A stretch of 64,000 nucleotides of DNA from Iris pallida (lineage: Eukaryota; Streptophyta; Magnoliopsida; Asparagales; Iridaceae): NCBI GenBank assembly GCA_029216955.1, contig JANAVB010009598.1, positions 27,384,879 to 27,448,878 of the forward strand, in the 5' to 3' direction. Shown here piece after piece: positions 10,372 to 23,500 of this stretch. A model generated the notes under the pieces. It saw nothing but the letters and a program-made list of their open reading frames with translations. It ran no database searches and was not told the DNA's origin. The position numbers and the translations under genes are program-made. Position 1 is the stretch's first letter. Each line of letters opens with the position of its first letter.

Positions 10372-11833
10372 CAATATGTCACGCCCAGTCCCAAAATACT
10401 TAGGACTAGGTACGTATTCATGCCAGCTGTATACATACGAAATACATGGACTGTCATATGTATACATAAGCTATAAAATACAGTAACCAAGGTACTAAAT
10501 CTCATCCACAAAGATAAATAATGATATAAAAGCAACTTTGAATTTGTCATGTATACAATCGTTGGGCGGAGACAAATCCACTACCAACTATGAAATGAAA
10601 TACATAATAAAAGAAAGAGTTTGGCGAGCGAAGCGAAGACGATCAAAGTGCAATCATCCTCGAAGAAGTAGAGATGATCATGGCCACGACTAGAACACCT
10701 GCGAAATACAAGAGCACACACCTAGCGAGATGACCAGTTCTTCAGAGGGACGTAACAAGATACATAAAGAACATGCCATATGAACTGAATATAGATGCAC
10801 CATAAAATAAAGATAAAGTAAGTGTCCAAATCATAACACAGCTCAATATCCCATCATCGAAATAGTAGGCTACCCCTACAACCAGACAAGGACAAGGGGT
10901 AATATACTACTCCGTGATGTGACATTTTTCCATACCATAATTGAAACATGAAATTTGCTAAGGTCTCCTAACCTTTCTAATAGGCAATTAGAAGACATCT
11001 CGATGTATGGGCAGGTGAAGGCTGACTCCCCCAGGACAAGGTACAACTCTCAACACGTACACGTCAAGTACCAATACTATCAGCCGACATAACTCGAGGC
11101 TAGCGGCCCACGTGACCCATCAGTCCACATAGCTCGAGACTAGTGACCACCGTGACACGACTATCGTAGTACGCAGTTACTACGACTTTTAGATTTGGGT
11201 AGCCCATACATTTAAGTATCTTCTCCCTCCCAAGGTCACTAACAGAAGGTAGTTCGCTAAGACTAGGTCCATATGCAAACAAAAAGACAAGAAGGAAAAA
11301 TAACTGAAAGCAAAATAAAATGAACTAAAAATAGCAAGTAATGGATCAAAATAAAAACAGATGATAAATGTGCAGTAAATAAATAAATAAAGATGCATCT
11401 AATTATAAACAGTAAATAAGGCAAGATATCTTGCCTGGTGTGTTGCCTGATGTGGTGCGATACTCTGACAAGCCATGAATGTCCCATAGCTATGATCAAT
11501 GTGCAGAGGTCCAAAATCGGGAAAGAAGTAAGGGTACGATTAGTCATGATCAGCTAAGATAGTTGAAGAGAATTTTTGGAAATGAACATACGTACTAAAT
11601 TTTGAAAACTACTTTTATAATAAATTTACGTAATTATTTGAAACATATATTATTAATAAAATAATTTTTAGAGAAATACTTGAAAATGTTTATTGTATAG
11701 TAACTTGGAAAATTTGATTTACTAGTCAAAAATTTATATTAGATAAATAAAACTAATTTAAATGTTTTGTAAAAAAATTATTTAAAATAATAATGATACT
11801 TGGTAACTACAATACTAGTGGTAGTAAAAATTT

Positions 11834-11837
<4 letters not shown>

Positions 11838-11908
<71 letters not shown>
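11838..11908. repeat. (TA)n microsatellite
   Basis: An uninterrupted TA run of about 35 units in the 3' LTR of E2. The same place in the other LTR (about 18,245-18,258) holds only a few units, so it expanded or collapsed after insertion. Confidence 0.95.
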
Positions 11909-11909
<1 letters not shown>

Positions 11910-12107
11910 TTGTATTTTAAATTATATTATGATTAATACTAATAATTATATAATTCTAATATACAATTACTTTTATAGTATAACCATAAAAACAAGTTAA
12001 AGATATTAATAATAATAATAATATTAATAATAAAATAAAAATAATAAAAATAACAATAATAATACAAATATAATCCTCTCACTAATAACTATACAGCTAT
12101 CCCCATT

Positions 12108-12223
<116 letters not shown>

Positions 12224-12289
12224 AATAAAAAAAAATAAATCACTCAAAAATTATCTATACTCCTCCACCCATTTGTTACACAATGAGAG

Positions 12290-13190
12290 AGAGAGTAGAA
12301 GAGAATTACCAAAGGGGAATGAGCGCTCACCCGATCTGGGTGGAACGCCGGACGGAGGCGGATGCCGGGGAGCAGTGTTCACAGGCGGAGTGCTGGGGAG
12401 TTGCTCACCGGGTTCGTCGGAGGGCAGCGGCGGGTGGTCCTGCGCGCGGTGGCGCGTACGACGGACGGATCCGCGACGGAGAGCGCCGCAGTGGAGGCGC
12501 GGGCGCTGGAGAGATCGGGCCTCACCGGGGGTTGCGCGCGGGGATCTCGCCGTAGGGTGCTCGGTGCTGACGCCGTCGGACGGCTCGACGCCCTCGGGTC
12601 GGAGCGGGCGCTCGATCGAAGAAGATGGAGCGCGGACTGCTCCGGCGCTTGGGAGACGGCAGACACGGCTGGGCGCGGTCGGCCGGCCGGGAGAGGAAAA
12701 AACGTGGAGAAGATAGGATCTGCAGCGGGGGCGATCGGCTCCTGCGATTACCGTAGACGACGGACGGGTGTGGAGGCACGGTCCGATCAGGTTAGGGTTT
12801 TTCCCTTTTTTTTAGGTTTTTGGGATGTTGGCGACGGTGGTGGTGTTGGCCGAGTGTGGCCTCGGATGGTTGATGTCGATGGCGACGATGGCGACGGGGA
12901 CGGTTGTGAAGGGGTTGATGATGGTACGGATTCTGGCTGAGTGTGCCGGTGGTTTGGAAGGCTGCCGGGAGTGGTGGTTTGGTGGCAGTCATGGTGGCGA
13001 GAAGGGAAGGGTCGGGGGCGAAATTTATCGGTGAAGTCGAAGGAACGGGGAGGCGGCATCGGGTATGCGGCAATGATGCTGGTGCTGATGTGTGGGGGAG
13101 TTGTTAGAAGAGCGGAGGTGATGGTGGCGACGGGGTTATTGTGGCCGAGAACCATACAGGCTGTACGGAGGTTTAGAATAGGGTTAGGTT
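12290..13190. other. GC-rich island inside the E2 LTR
   Basis: Sharp jump to high GC within an AT-rich LTR. Many overlapping ORFs occur in all frames on both strands, but none shows a recognisable domain, and the frames differ between the two LTR copies (18,640-19,495). It lies downstream of the minus-strand TATA box, so it is probably the transcribed untranslated leader of the element. Confidence 0.6.
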
Positions 13191-13340
13191 AGGGATTTGA
13201 ATTTGTGTCGGGGTGTGTCCGACACAGGAAAGGAGATAATGTAGATGTAATATGGAATAAGATATGAACATGGACATGAGGCACTCACTTTGTGGTGGAG
13301 GAAATTATGGAGAATAGAAATTTATGGATGAGTACCTGTC

Positions 13341-13347
13341 TTTTATA
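13341..13347 (-). promoter_or_regulatory. LTR TATA box (E2, 3' LTR)
   Basis: CCTATAAAAGACAGG on the minus strand, the strand of the element. It is kept in the other LTR at about 19,661-19,668. Confidence 0.6.
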
Positions 13348-13928
13348 GGATGTGGGAATCCCGAGTTGGATAAGGATTAGGAGTAATTTAATTTCCCCAT
13401 TAAATAATCCATCTATCAATTCAATTCAAAATATCTCTCCAAATATAACTAGATAAGCTTATCTTTTAATTTAAAAACTATTTAGTAAAATCAATTTCGA
13501 TTTAAGTCAACATAAACAAATTTAGAAATATCTTTTTATGACTTGTAAAAATAATTTCAAAAATTAGCAATTAAAATTTATACATGAATTAGATTCGTGT
13601 ACTTGCATGCAATTATTTATGCTATTATCATAATTGAACTCTAAAATAGATTAATTGTTTTAGAAAATTTTGACGAGATCTTTTTATAACTTTAGGCGAT
13701 ATAAAATATTTAGCATATATTATTTTGAAACTATATTTCTATAAAATAAAAATATTTTCTAAAAATATGTACCTCGCACATATTTGCACTCGACGAGCAA
13801 TACGTAATGTATATTTCGCGCGCGACGTACAATACGTTATCGAGACGTACAAATACAAGAAAATATTTGGTACCAATTTATATAATAGAATAAAATAAAA
13901 AATATAGTAGAAATTTAGGGATTTTACA

Positions 13929-16783
13929 TCCTACCCAACTTAAAAGAATTTCGTCCTCGAAATTAAGAATTAGTAGGGGGTGAGAAGACACAATTGGGTA
14001 TCGATGGGGAATAATCAATTACAATGTTCAACAAAATCATGTCGTAAGGAATCATAATCTAGATCATAGAAAATAATACGGGTATGGCCGTGGATAATGA
14101 ATGAGGGTCATGAGTTTAAAGCAACAATTAAAAGTTGAGGGTTAAAGTTAGTTATGATAACATACAAAGGAGTAATATGGTATCAAGAGAATAAATGAAA
14201 GACCTAAAAGTTATGTTTTGAAAGTAGGTTGAGGGCACGATTTAAGAGAGCGGATTAGGTTCACCTCTAAATTAAGCGATTAGAGGGTTATGGTAGTAAA
14301 TATAGGGCTGAGAAAGAGGACGAGGTGTTAAGGATGAAGACATAGCAACCGTGAGTGGTGATGGTCACAATTGGTAGGATAGCTGGAGGAAATCCAAGTA
14401 CAAGTGCCTTCGTCCTTCCAAAATCGGTGAAGCTGAAAGCGATATAAGGAGTTCAATGACGACGTCCTCAATTACGAATACGTGGTTCAAAGGCAGCCGT
14501 ATGAATTTCAAAAATCGTCAAGGCAGTCGTGGATGGAATTCTAAGAAGTACGTTTAACTACATCACATCCACGTAAGTTGATATATAAGAAAGGCGAACC
14601 AAAGTGCACTCGGTTGATCTGACCATCATGCACCGGTTCTGATTAGACAATATGTTAGTGAGCGCTCATTAGCATATATCATGAACAAGCTTGGTAAAGA
14701 ATTAAGCTTGCAAAACTAGGCTATAATAGTATCATTACTCTAAATAGTAGAACAGAGGCACGAGTGTAGATGAAATAAGAGCAAATATGAATAGTCTAAG
14801 AGTCGTAAGATTATAGGTCTTGTTTGATGTTTACACAGTCGACCTATTGTTTACCTGCCTCAAGGGTTCGGTTGGCTAGATGGGTTAGGGTCCTCTAAAT
14901 TCTAGAGTCTAAGTAACTTATGATTATATAGGTCATAAGGATTGATAGATCACAAGGCATTCTACCCAACTTAAAAGAGACTAGTGGTTTGATAGGACAA
15001 TGGATAAGGCACAAAGTTAAGCATTTAAGGAATCAAGTAGATCACAGTCATATATAGGTCGAAAGATTTGAGTCAATATTGGACCCTAATTGAAGGCAGA
15101 AAGTATTTTGGTATCATGGTAAGGGTTGTAGTTTTAGTCTTTTTTACCAGAGGTCATATCAAAAAAATAGAGTACAAGGATACGGGTTTTAGTTGCACGT
15201 GATATACCTACATAAAGGTGGGCTCGTCTAGGTCTTGTATATGAAATTTGTTGGAAGAAAAAGTCTATTGTTGTGCTCCAAATATCAAAATCATGATAGG
15301 GAATCCCAAATGATCAAAATAGAAAGTGGGTTCTCATGTTGTACTAATTAATGCACAAAAGGATACAGTTAATGCACGAAATAAAAATAATTAGGAAATC
15401 TCGTAGACCAAGTTAAAATAAGTTAGGGATACGGCTTCTAGAGAGAAAATAGTCTCATGGATAAGGGTATGGTCAAGGAAATGATTCTAATCAATTCTAA
15501 GTTTCAAATAATTAGATGGTCACGATAAAAGATCTAGATTTGAGGGAAGGTCGAGTAGGTCAAGATAAAGATATAGTTATACAGTTTGGTCGATGACTAA
15601 CTATACTTGTGTATATGTCATATCATAATCATAGGTGGTATGGCAACCTATTGTGGAATACTTGTATCTCATTAGGGCGAACTTGCTTGTTTCTTGGTCC
15701 TTCACCAATATGTGATCTAATCTAAAAATTTTAAGTTCCTCAAAAGTTTCTCAATAAAATTCTCAAGATACTCCACCAGAATTTCTAATTATTTTAGCTG
15801 CCAAGTTTAATCAAAATTTAAATCTCTAATCAATCTCGAAATAGTCCTTGCATATCGCATACTTTTTTTTACACCAAAATTTTAAATATCCATAATCAAG
15901 GCTTTAAACTCGGAATCTAAATAACTTTATAAATCATAGATCATATGACACAATTTGAAATTTGAATTTTTTCTTCAAAGTCGAATTCATATCTTCCAAA
16001 ATATTTTAAACAATTTTTTTTTTACCATCATCTCTTCAAACTCAAAATTAATAAACTTATAAATCGTACGACATCAATTTAAAACCTCAAGCTCTCTAAT
16101 AAATCGTAATCATAAACCCTCCATATTCTCTAGTCATTTACAAAATTATAACTTATAATTTAAAACTCTTTAATTTTGAGATAAACTTTAACATATTACA
16201 ATCCAAACTTCAACTTAGCCGTAAATCATGTGTCACAATTTAAAGATGTTTCTCAAATCGGTTTCATATCCCAATAAATCATAAACTATTTCACAATTTC
16301 TAAAAATCATAAATCATATATTTGTTTCCTCGATCTAGTTATCCTCTTCTATATACCACCTTGTAATAGCAAAATAAAATTCCAACTATCCTTTGAAGGC
16401 GGTAATATGCTACTACCCAACTTGGAGTTAACTAATCCTAAAAATTATACTTTTAGAAAAAATGCGTTTATAACTCACATAAGACCTCAATGTACACTAA
16501 TGGTCAATGTAATCTTCCTAGCCATGTGTTTAACCTATTAGCATATAATAGTGTAGTCATCTTTCTAACTGTCACTAAGCACGAAAGATAAGAATTTACG
16601 GTAGAAAGAGTTCAAGCAGAATGCAAATCAAGGATGGTAATGAGAGTTTAAAACTTGAGACAAGGAAGGAGGTCAAGCTTGTGGATGAGAATCCTAGACG
16701 CTAATCCTATAATGCAGGCTCACATCGGTACAAATACGTAACCGAAGTGAGAAACTCGACCTGCATGGGCCACCACAAAAACA
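13929..16783 (-). other. E2 internal domain, non-coding
   Basis: No open frame longer than about 60 codons and no gag/pol motif. The end next to the 5' LTR (minus: GTGGTGGCCCATGCAGG, then CACTTCGGTTAC...TACCGATGTG) resembles the leader of E3 at 26,623 onward. The end next to the 3' LTR keeps the stem AATTTCG/CGAAATT (13,947-13,964) and a purine tract. Confidence 0.7.
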
Positions 16784-18420
16784 TGTCACGCCCCAGTCCC
16801 AAAATACTTAGGACTAGATACGTATTCATGCCAGCTGTATACATACGAAGTACATGGGCCATCATATGTATACATAAGCTATAAAATACAGTAACCAAGG
16901 CACTAAATCTCATCCACAAAGATAAATAATGATATAAAAATAACTTTAAATTTGTCATGTATACAATCGTTGGGCGGAGACAAATCCACTACCAACTATG
17001 AAATGAAATAAATAATAAAAGAAAGAGTTTGGCGAGCGAAGCAAAGACGATCAAAGTGCAATCATCCTCGAAGAAGTAGAGATGATCATGGCCACGGCTA
17101 GAACACCTGCGAAATACAAGAGCATACACCTGGCGAGATAACCAGGTCCTCAGAGGGACGTAACAAGATACATAAAGAATATGCCATATGAACTGAATAT
17201 ACATGCACCATAAAATAAAGATAAAGTAAGTGTCCAAATCATAACACGGCTCAATATCCCATTATCGAAATAGTAGGCTACCTCTACAACCAAACAAGGA
17301 TAAGAGGTAACATACTACTCCGCGATGTGAGATTTTTCCATGGCATGATTGAAACATAAAATTTGCTAAGGTCTCCTAACCTTTCTAATAGGCAATTAGA
17401 AGACATCTCGATGTATGGGAAGGTGAAGGCTGACTCGCCCAGGACAAGGTAACAACTCTCAACACGCACACGTCAAGTACCAATACTATCAGCCGACATA
17501 ACTCGAGGCTAGCGGCCCATGTGACCCATCAGTCCACATAGCTCGAGGCTAGTGACCACCGTGACATGACTATCGTAGTACGCAGTTACTACGACTTTTG
17601 GATTTAGGTAGCCCATACATTTAAGTATCTTCTCCCTCCCAAGGTCACTAACAGAAAGTAGTTCGCTAAGACTAGGTCCACATGCAAATAAAAAGGCAAG
17701 AAGGAAAAATAACTGAAAACAAAATAAAGTGAACTAAAAATAGCAAGTAATGGATCCAACTAAAAACAGATAATAAATGTGCAGTAAATAAATAAATAAA
17801 GATGCATCTAATTATAAACAGTAAATAAGGCAAGGTATCTTGCCTGGTGTGTCGCCTGATGTGGTGCGATACTTTGAGAAGCCATGAATGTCCTATAGCT
17901 ATGATCAATGTACAGAGGTCCGAAATCGGGAAGGAAGTAAGGGTACGATTAGTCATGATCAGCTTAGATAATTGAAGAGAATTTGTGAAAATGAATATAC
18001 GTACTAATTTTTTAAAACTACTTTTATAATAAATTTACGTAACTACTTGAAACATATATTATTAATAAAAATAATTTTTAGAGAAATATTTGAAAATATT
18101 TATTGGATAGTAACTTAGAAATTTTGATTTACTAGTCAAAAATTTATATTAGATAAATAAAACTAATTTAAATGTTTTGTAAAAAATAATTTAAAATAAT
18201 AATGATACTTGGTAACTATAATATTAGTGGTAGCAAAAATTTATACATATATATGTATACTTGTATTTCAAACTATAGTATGATTAATACTAATAATTAT
18301 ATAATTCTAATATACAATTACTTTTATATTATAACCATAAAAAAAAGTTAAAGATAATAATAATAATAATAATAATAATAATATAATCCTCTCACTAACA
18401 ACTATACAGCTATCCCCCTT

Positions 18421-18457
<37 letters not shown>

Positions 18458-18581
18458 TGATGATGATGATAATAATAATGATAATGATAATAATAATAAA
18501 AAATAATAATAATAATAATACAAATAATAATAAATAAATAAATCACTCAAAAAATATCTATACCCTCTACCCATTTGTTAC

Positions 18582-18613
<32 letters not shown>

Positions 18614-20271
18614 CAGAAGAGAATTACCAAAGGGGAATGAGCGCTCACCCGATCTGGGTGGAACGCCGGACGAAGGCAGACGCTGGGGTGCGGCGTTCGC
18701 AGGCGGAGTGCTGGAGAGTTGCTCACCGGGTTCGTCGGAGTGCAGCAGCGAGTGGTCTTGCGCTTGGTGGTTCGTACGGCGGGCGGATCCACGGCGGAGA
18801 GGGCCACAGCGGAGGCGCGGACGCTGGGGAGATCGGGCCTCACCGGGGGTTGCGCGCGGGGATCTCACCGTGGGCCGCTCGGCGCTGACACCGGCGGACG
18901 ACTCGGTACCCTCGGGTCGGAGCGGGCGCTCGGCCGGAGAAGATGGAGCGCGGACTGCTCTGGCGCTTGGGAGACGGCAGACGCGGCTGGGCACGATCGA
19001 CCGGCCGGAAGAGAAAAAAGACGGAGAAGATAGGATCTGCAGCGGAGGCGGTCGACTCCTGCGATTACCGGAGGCGGCGGACGGGTGTGGAGGCACGGTC
19101 CGATCAGGTTAGGGTTTCCCTCCTTCTTTTTTTCCAAGTTTTTAGGATGTTGGCGACGGTGGTGGTGTTGGCCGAGTGTGGCCTCGGGTGGTTGATGGCG
19201 ATGGCGATGGTATCGACGAGGATGGTTATGGAGGAGTTGATGATGGTGCGGATTCTGGCTGAGTGCGCTGGTGGTTTGGAAGGCTGCCGGGAGTGGTGGT
19301 TTGGTGGCAGTCATGGTGGCGAGAAGGGAAGGGTCAGGGGAAAAATTAATCGGTGAAGTCGAAGGAATGGGGAGGCAGCATCGGGTATGCGGCAATGATG
19401 GTGGTGCTGATGTATAGGGGAGTTGTTGGAAGAGCGGAGGTGATGGTGGCGACGGGGTTGTTGTGGCCGAGAACGATGCAGGCTGTGCGAAGGTTTAGAA
19501 TAGGGTTAGGTTAGGGATTTGAATTTGTGTCGGGGTGTGTCCGACACAGGAAAGAAGATAATGTAGATGTAATATGGAATAAGATATGAACATGGACACG
19601 AGGCACTCACTTTGTGGTGGAGGAAATTGTGGAGAATAGAAATTTATGGATGAGTACCTGTCTTTTATAGGATGTGGAAATCCCTAGTTGGATAAGGATT
19701 AAGAGTAGTTTAATTTTTCCATTAAATAATCCATCTATCAATTCAATTCAAAATATCTCTCCAAATATAACTAGATAAGCTTATCTTTTAATTTAAAAAC
19801 TATTTAAAAACTATTTAGTAAAATCAATTTTGATTTAAGTCACCATAAACAAATTTAGAAATATCTTTTTATGACTTGAAAAATAATATAATAATAATTT
19901 CGAAAATTAGCAATTAAAATTTATACATGAATTAGATTCATGTACTTGCATGCAATTATTTATGCTATTATCATAATTGAACTCTAAAATAGATTAATTG
20001 TTTTGGAAAATTTCGACGAGATCTTTTTATAACTTTAGGCGATATAAAATATCTAGCATATATTATTTTGAAACTATATTTCTATAAAATAAAATTATTT
20101 TCTAAAAATATGTACCTCGCACATATTCGTCCTCGACGAGCAATACGTAATGTATATTTCGTGCGCGACGTACAATACGTTATCGAGACATACAAATACA
20201 AGAAAATATTCTGTACCAATTTATATAATAAAATAAAAATAAAAATATAGTAGAAATTTAGGGGTTTTACA
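16784..20271 (-). repeat. E2 5' LTR
   Basis: Partner of 10377-13928, with the same termini, the GC island at 18,640-19,495, the TATA box near 19,665 and an added (GA)n at about 18,586-18,614. It abuts the CAATA target duplication. Confidence 0.9.
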
Positions 20272-20438
20272 CAATAGTAGGGACTGTTGAGCGCCTTCCA
20301 CCACGAAAAGCACACAGAGGCCACATTGCACATGACCTCGTCCGTTGGCATCCCCGACAGTACCAGTATCTTCGAAAGAATCTCCGTAGTAATGACAGCC
20401 GATCCGCTGCTGTTGATCTTGCTCTTGCACCTCTCCAT
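20272..20438 (-). pseudogene. F-box/LRR gene 2, 5' part (start and F-box)
   Basis: Starts at 20438 (MERCKSKINSSGSAV) and encodes the F-box core ITTEILSKILVLSGMPTDEV, then VASVCFSWWKALNSPYY before E2. The frame after PYY reads TG, and the first base beyond the far target duplication supplies G, giving the Trp that gene 1 has in CFWSDVKL. So E2 sits inside that Trp codon region and the two halves are one exon. On the E2-bearing allele translation runs into the LTR and ends after about 60 residues beyond the start region. Confidence 0.85.
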
Positions 20439-20589
20439 TGCGACTCTTCTTCTTCTCTCCTTTGTTTCTCTCTATTCGAATGGGTTCTTTTCTTAACGCA
20501 AAAGTCATTTAATCCGCTCGTTTCGGGGGTGTAACCCGCTTGTGGGGGGTGTGACCGAACAAGGAAAAGACTATTTGGAAGTTCTTTTC
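20439..20589 (-). promoter_or_regulatory. Short remaining upstream region of F-box gene 2
   Basis: Only about 150 bp separate the start codon from the satellite. It holds an A/G-rich leader and a GGTCACACCCCCCAC block, but no TATA box was seen on the minus strand. Confidence 0.35.
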
Positions 20590-23500
20590 TTAATATTAAT
20601 ACTAGTTCCAATAATATTATAAATTTTAAATCAAAAATGAAATTTGAACTTTAACTAATTTTAAGTTGTGAATTTAAATTTAATTTAAATGTTAAATCAA
20701 AATAATTTTAATTTTAATATTAAAATTATTTTGAATAATATTGTAAATTTTAAATTAACAGTAAGTCACTGTATTAGAAATTGAGGTGATGTTACGTTGC
20801 TCGGGCTCAGTTAGTGTTCGTCTAAACTCGTACGCTAGAACTAGTCGAGCTCAACCCTTTCGCGTGTGTAATATAAAAAATGATACGTGATGATGGTAGT
20901 TATTAGTAAAACAAGCTATCAAAATAAAATTTTGTTGATTTGATCAATTGAATTCGGGTGTTCTACAGGTATGGGTCAAACCGGCCGCATCGAACTATAT
21001 CATTCCGAACCGATGGACTATCAGTCGAACAGAATATGGTCCGCTAACAGTAGCGTTAATATTAATACTAGTTCCAATAATATTATAAATTTTAAATCAA
21101 AAATTGAATTTTTACTTTAACTATTTTTAAGTGGTGAATTTAGATCTAATTTAAATGAAAAATGAAAAATTAATTTTAATTTTAATTTTAATATTAATAT
21201 TAGTTTGAATAATATTGTAAATTTTAAATTAACAATAATGTCACTGTATTAGAAACTTAGCTGATGTCACGTTGCTCGGGCTTGGTTAGTGTTCGTCTAA
21301 ACTCGTACGCTAGAACTAGTCGAGCTCAATCTTTTTGCGTGTGTAATGTAAAAAATGATACGTGATGATGGTAGTTATTAGTAAAAGAAGCTATTGAAAT
21401 AGAAACTTGTTGATTTGATCAATTGAATTCGTGGGTTCTGCAGGTGTGGGTCAAAGCGGCCGCATCGAACTATATCATTCCCAACCGATGGGCTACCAGT
21501 CGAACAGAATATGGTCCGGTAACAGTATTGTTAATATTAATACTAGTTCCAATAATACTGTAAATTTTAAATCAAAAATTAAATTTTAACTTTAACTATT
21601 TTTAAGTGGTGAATTTAAATCTAATTTAAATGTTAAATCAAAAATTAATTTAAATTTTAATATTAATATTAGTTTGAATAATATTGCAAATTTTAAATTA
21701 ATAGTAATATCACTGTATTAGAAACTTAGCTGATGTTACGTTGCTCAGGCTCGGTTAGTGTTCGTCTAAACTCGTACGCTAGAACTAGTCGAGCTCGATC
21801 ATTTCGCATGCGTAATGTAAAAAATGATACGTGATGATGGTAGTTATTAGTAGAAAAAGCTATTGAAATAAAAACTTGTTGATTTGATCAATTGAATTTG
21901 GGGGTTCAGCAGGAACGGGTCAAACCGGCCGCATCAAATTATATTATTCTGAACCGATGGGCTACCAGTCGAACAGAATATTGTCCTGTAACAGTAGTGT
22001 TAATATTAATACTAGTTCCAATAATATTGTAAATTTTAAATCAAAAATTAAATTTTAACTTTAACTATTTTTAAGTTGTGAATTTAAATCTAATTTAAAT
22101 GTTAAATCAAAAATTAGTTTTAATTTTAATATTAATATTAGTTTGAATAATATTGTAAATTTTAAATTAATAGTAATGCCGCTGTGTTAGGAACTTAGCT
22201 GATGTCACGTTGTTCGGGCTCGGTTAGTGTTCATCTAAACCCGTACGCTAGAATTAGTCGAGCTCGATCCTTTCGCGTGCGTAATGTAAAAAAATGATAC
22301 GTTATGATAGTAGTTATTAGTAAAAGAAGCTATTGAAATAAAAATTTGTTGATTTGATCAATTGAATTCTGGGGTACTGCAGTTATGGGTCAAACCGGCC
22401 GCATCCGAACCGATGGGCTACCAATCGAACAGGATATGGTCCGGTAACAATAGTGTTAATATTAATACTAGTTCCAATAATATTGTAAATTTTAAATCAA
22501 AAAATAAATTTTAACTTTAACTATTTTTAAGTTGTGAATTTAAATCTAATTTAAATGTTAAATCAAAAATTAATTTTAATTTTAATTTTAATATTAATAT
22601 TAGTTTGAATAATATTATAAATTTTAAATTAACAATAATGATACTGTATTAGAAACTTAGCTGATGTCACGTTGTTCGGGCTCTGTTAGTATTCGTCTAA
22701 ACTCATATGCTAAAACTAATCGAGCTCGATCCTTTCGCGTGCATAATGTAAAAAATGATACGTGATGATGATATTTATTAGTAAAAGAAGCTATTGAAAT
22801 AAAAACTTGTCGATTTGATCAATTGAATTCGGAGGTTCTGTAGTTATGGGTCAAACCGCCCGCATCAACATATATAATTTCGAACCGATGGACTACCAGT
22901 CGAATAGAATATGGTCCGGCAACAATAGTGGTAATATTAATAATAGTTCCAATAATATTGTAAATTTTAAATCAAAAATTGAATTTCGACTTTAACTATT
23001 TTTAAGTTGTAAATTTAAATCTAATTTAAATGTTAAATCAAAAATTAATTTTAATTTCAATATTAATATTAGTTTGAATAATATTATAAATTTTAAATTA
23101 ACAGTAATATCACTGTATTAGAAACTTAGCCGATGTCACGTTGATCGGGCTCGGTTAGTGTTCGTCTAAACTCATACACTAGAACTAGTCGAGCTCGATC
23201 CTTTCGCGTGCGTAATATAAAAAAATGATACGTGATGATGGTAGTTACAAGTAAAAGAAGCTATTGAAATAAAAACCTGTTTATTTGATCAATTGAATTC
23301 AGGGGTTCTGCAGGTATGGGTCAAACCGGCCGCATCGAACTATATCATTCCTAACCGATGGGCTACCAGTCGAACAGAATATGGTCCGGTAACAGTAGTG
23401 TTAATATTAATACTAGTTCCAATAATATTGTAAATTTTAAATCAAAAATTGAATTTTAACTTTAACTATTTTTAAGTTGTGAATTTAAATCTAATTTAAA

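Noticed and set aside
11838..11908. Origin or attachment site suggested by the long TA tract
   Set aside because: It is a microsatellite that differs in length between the two LTRs of one element.
12283..13192. Several overlapping GC-rich ORFs on both strands in the E2 LTR
   Set aside because: They occur in all frames, have no domain, and differ in frame between the two LTR copies (18,585-19,395).
13170..13195. Telomere-like AGGGTTAGGTTAGGG
   Set aside because: Only two units, inside an LTR, repeated in the other LTR copy, and not the plant TTTAGGG form.
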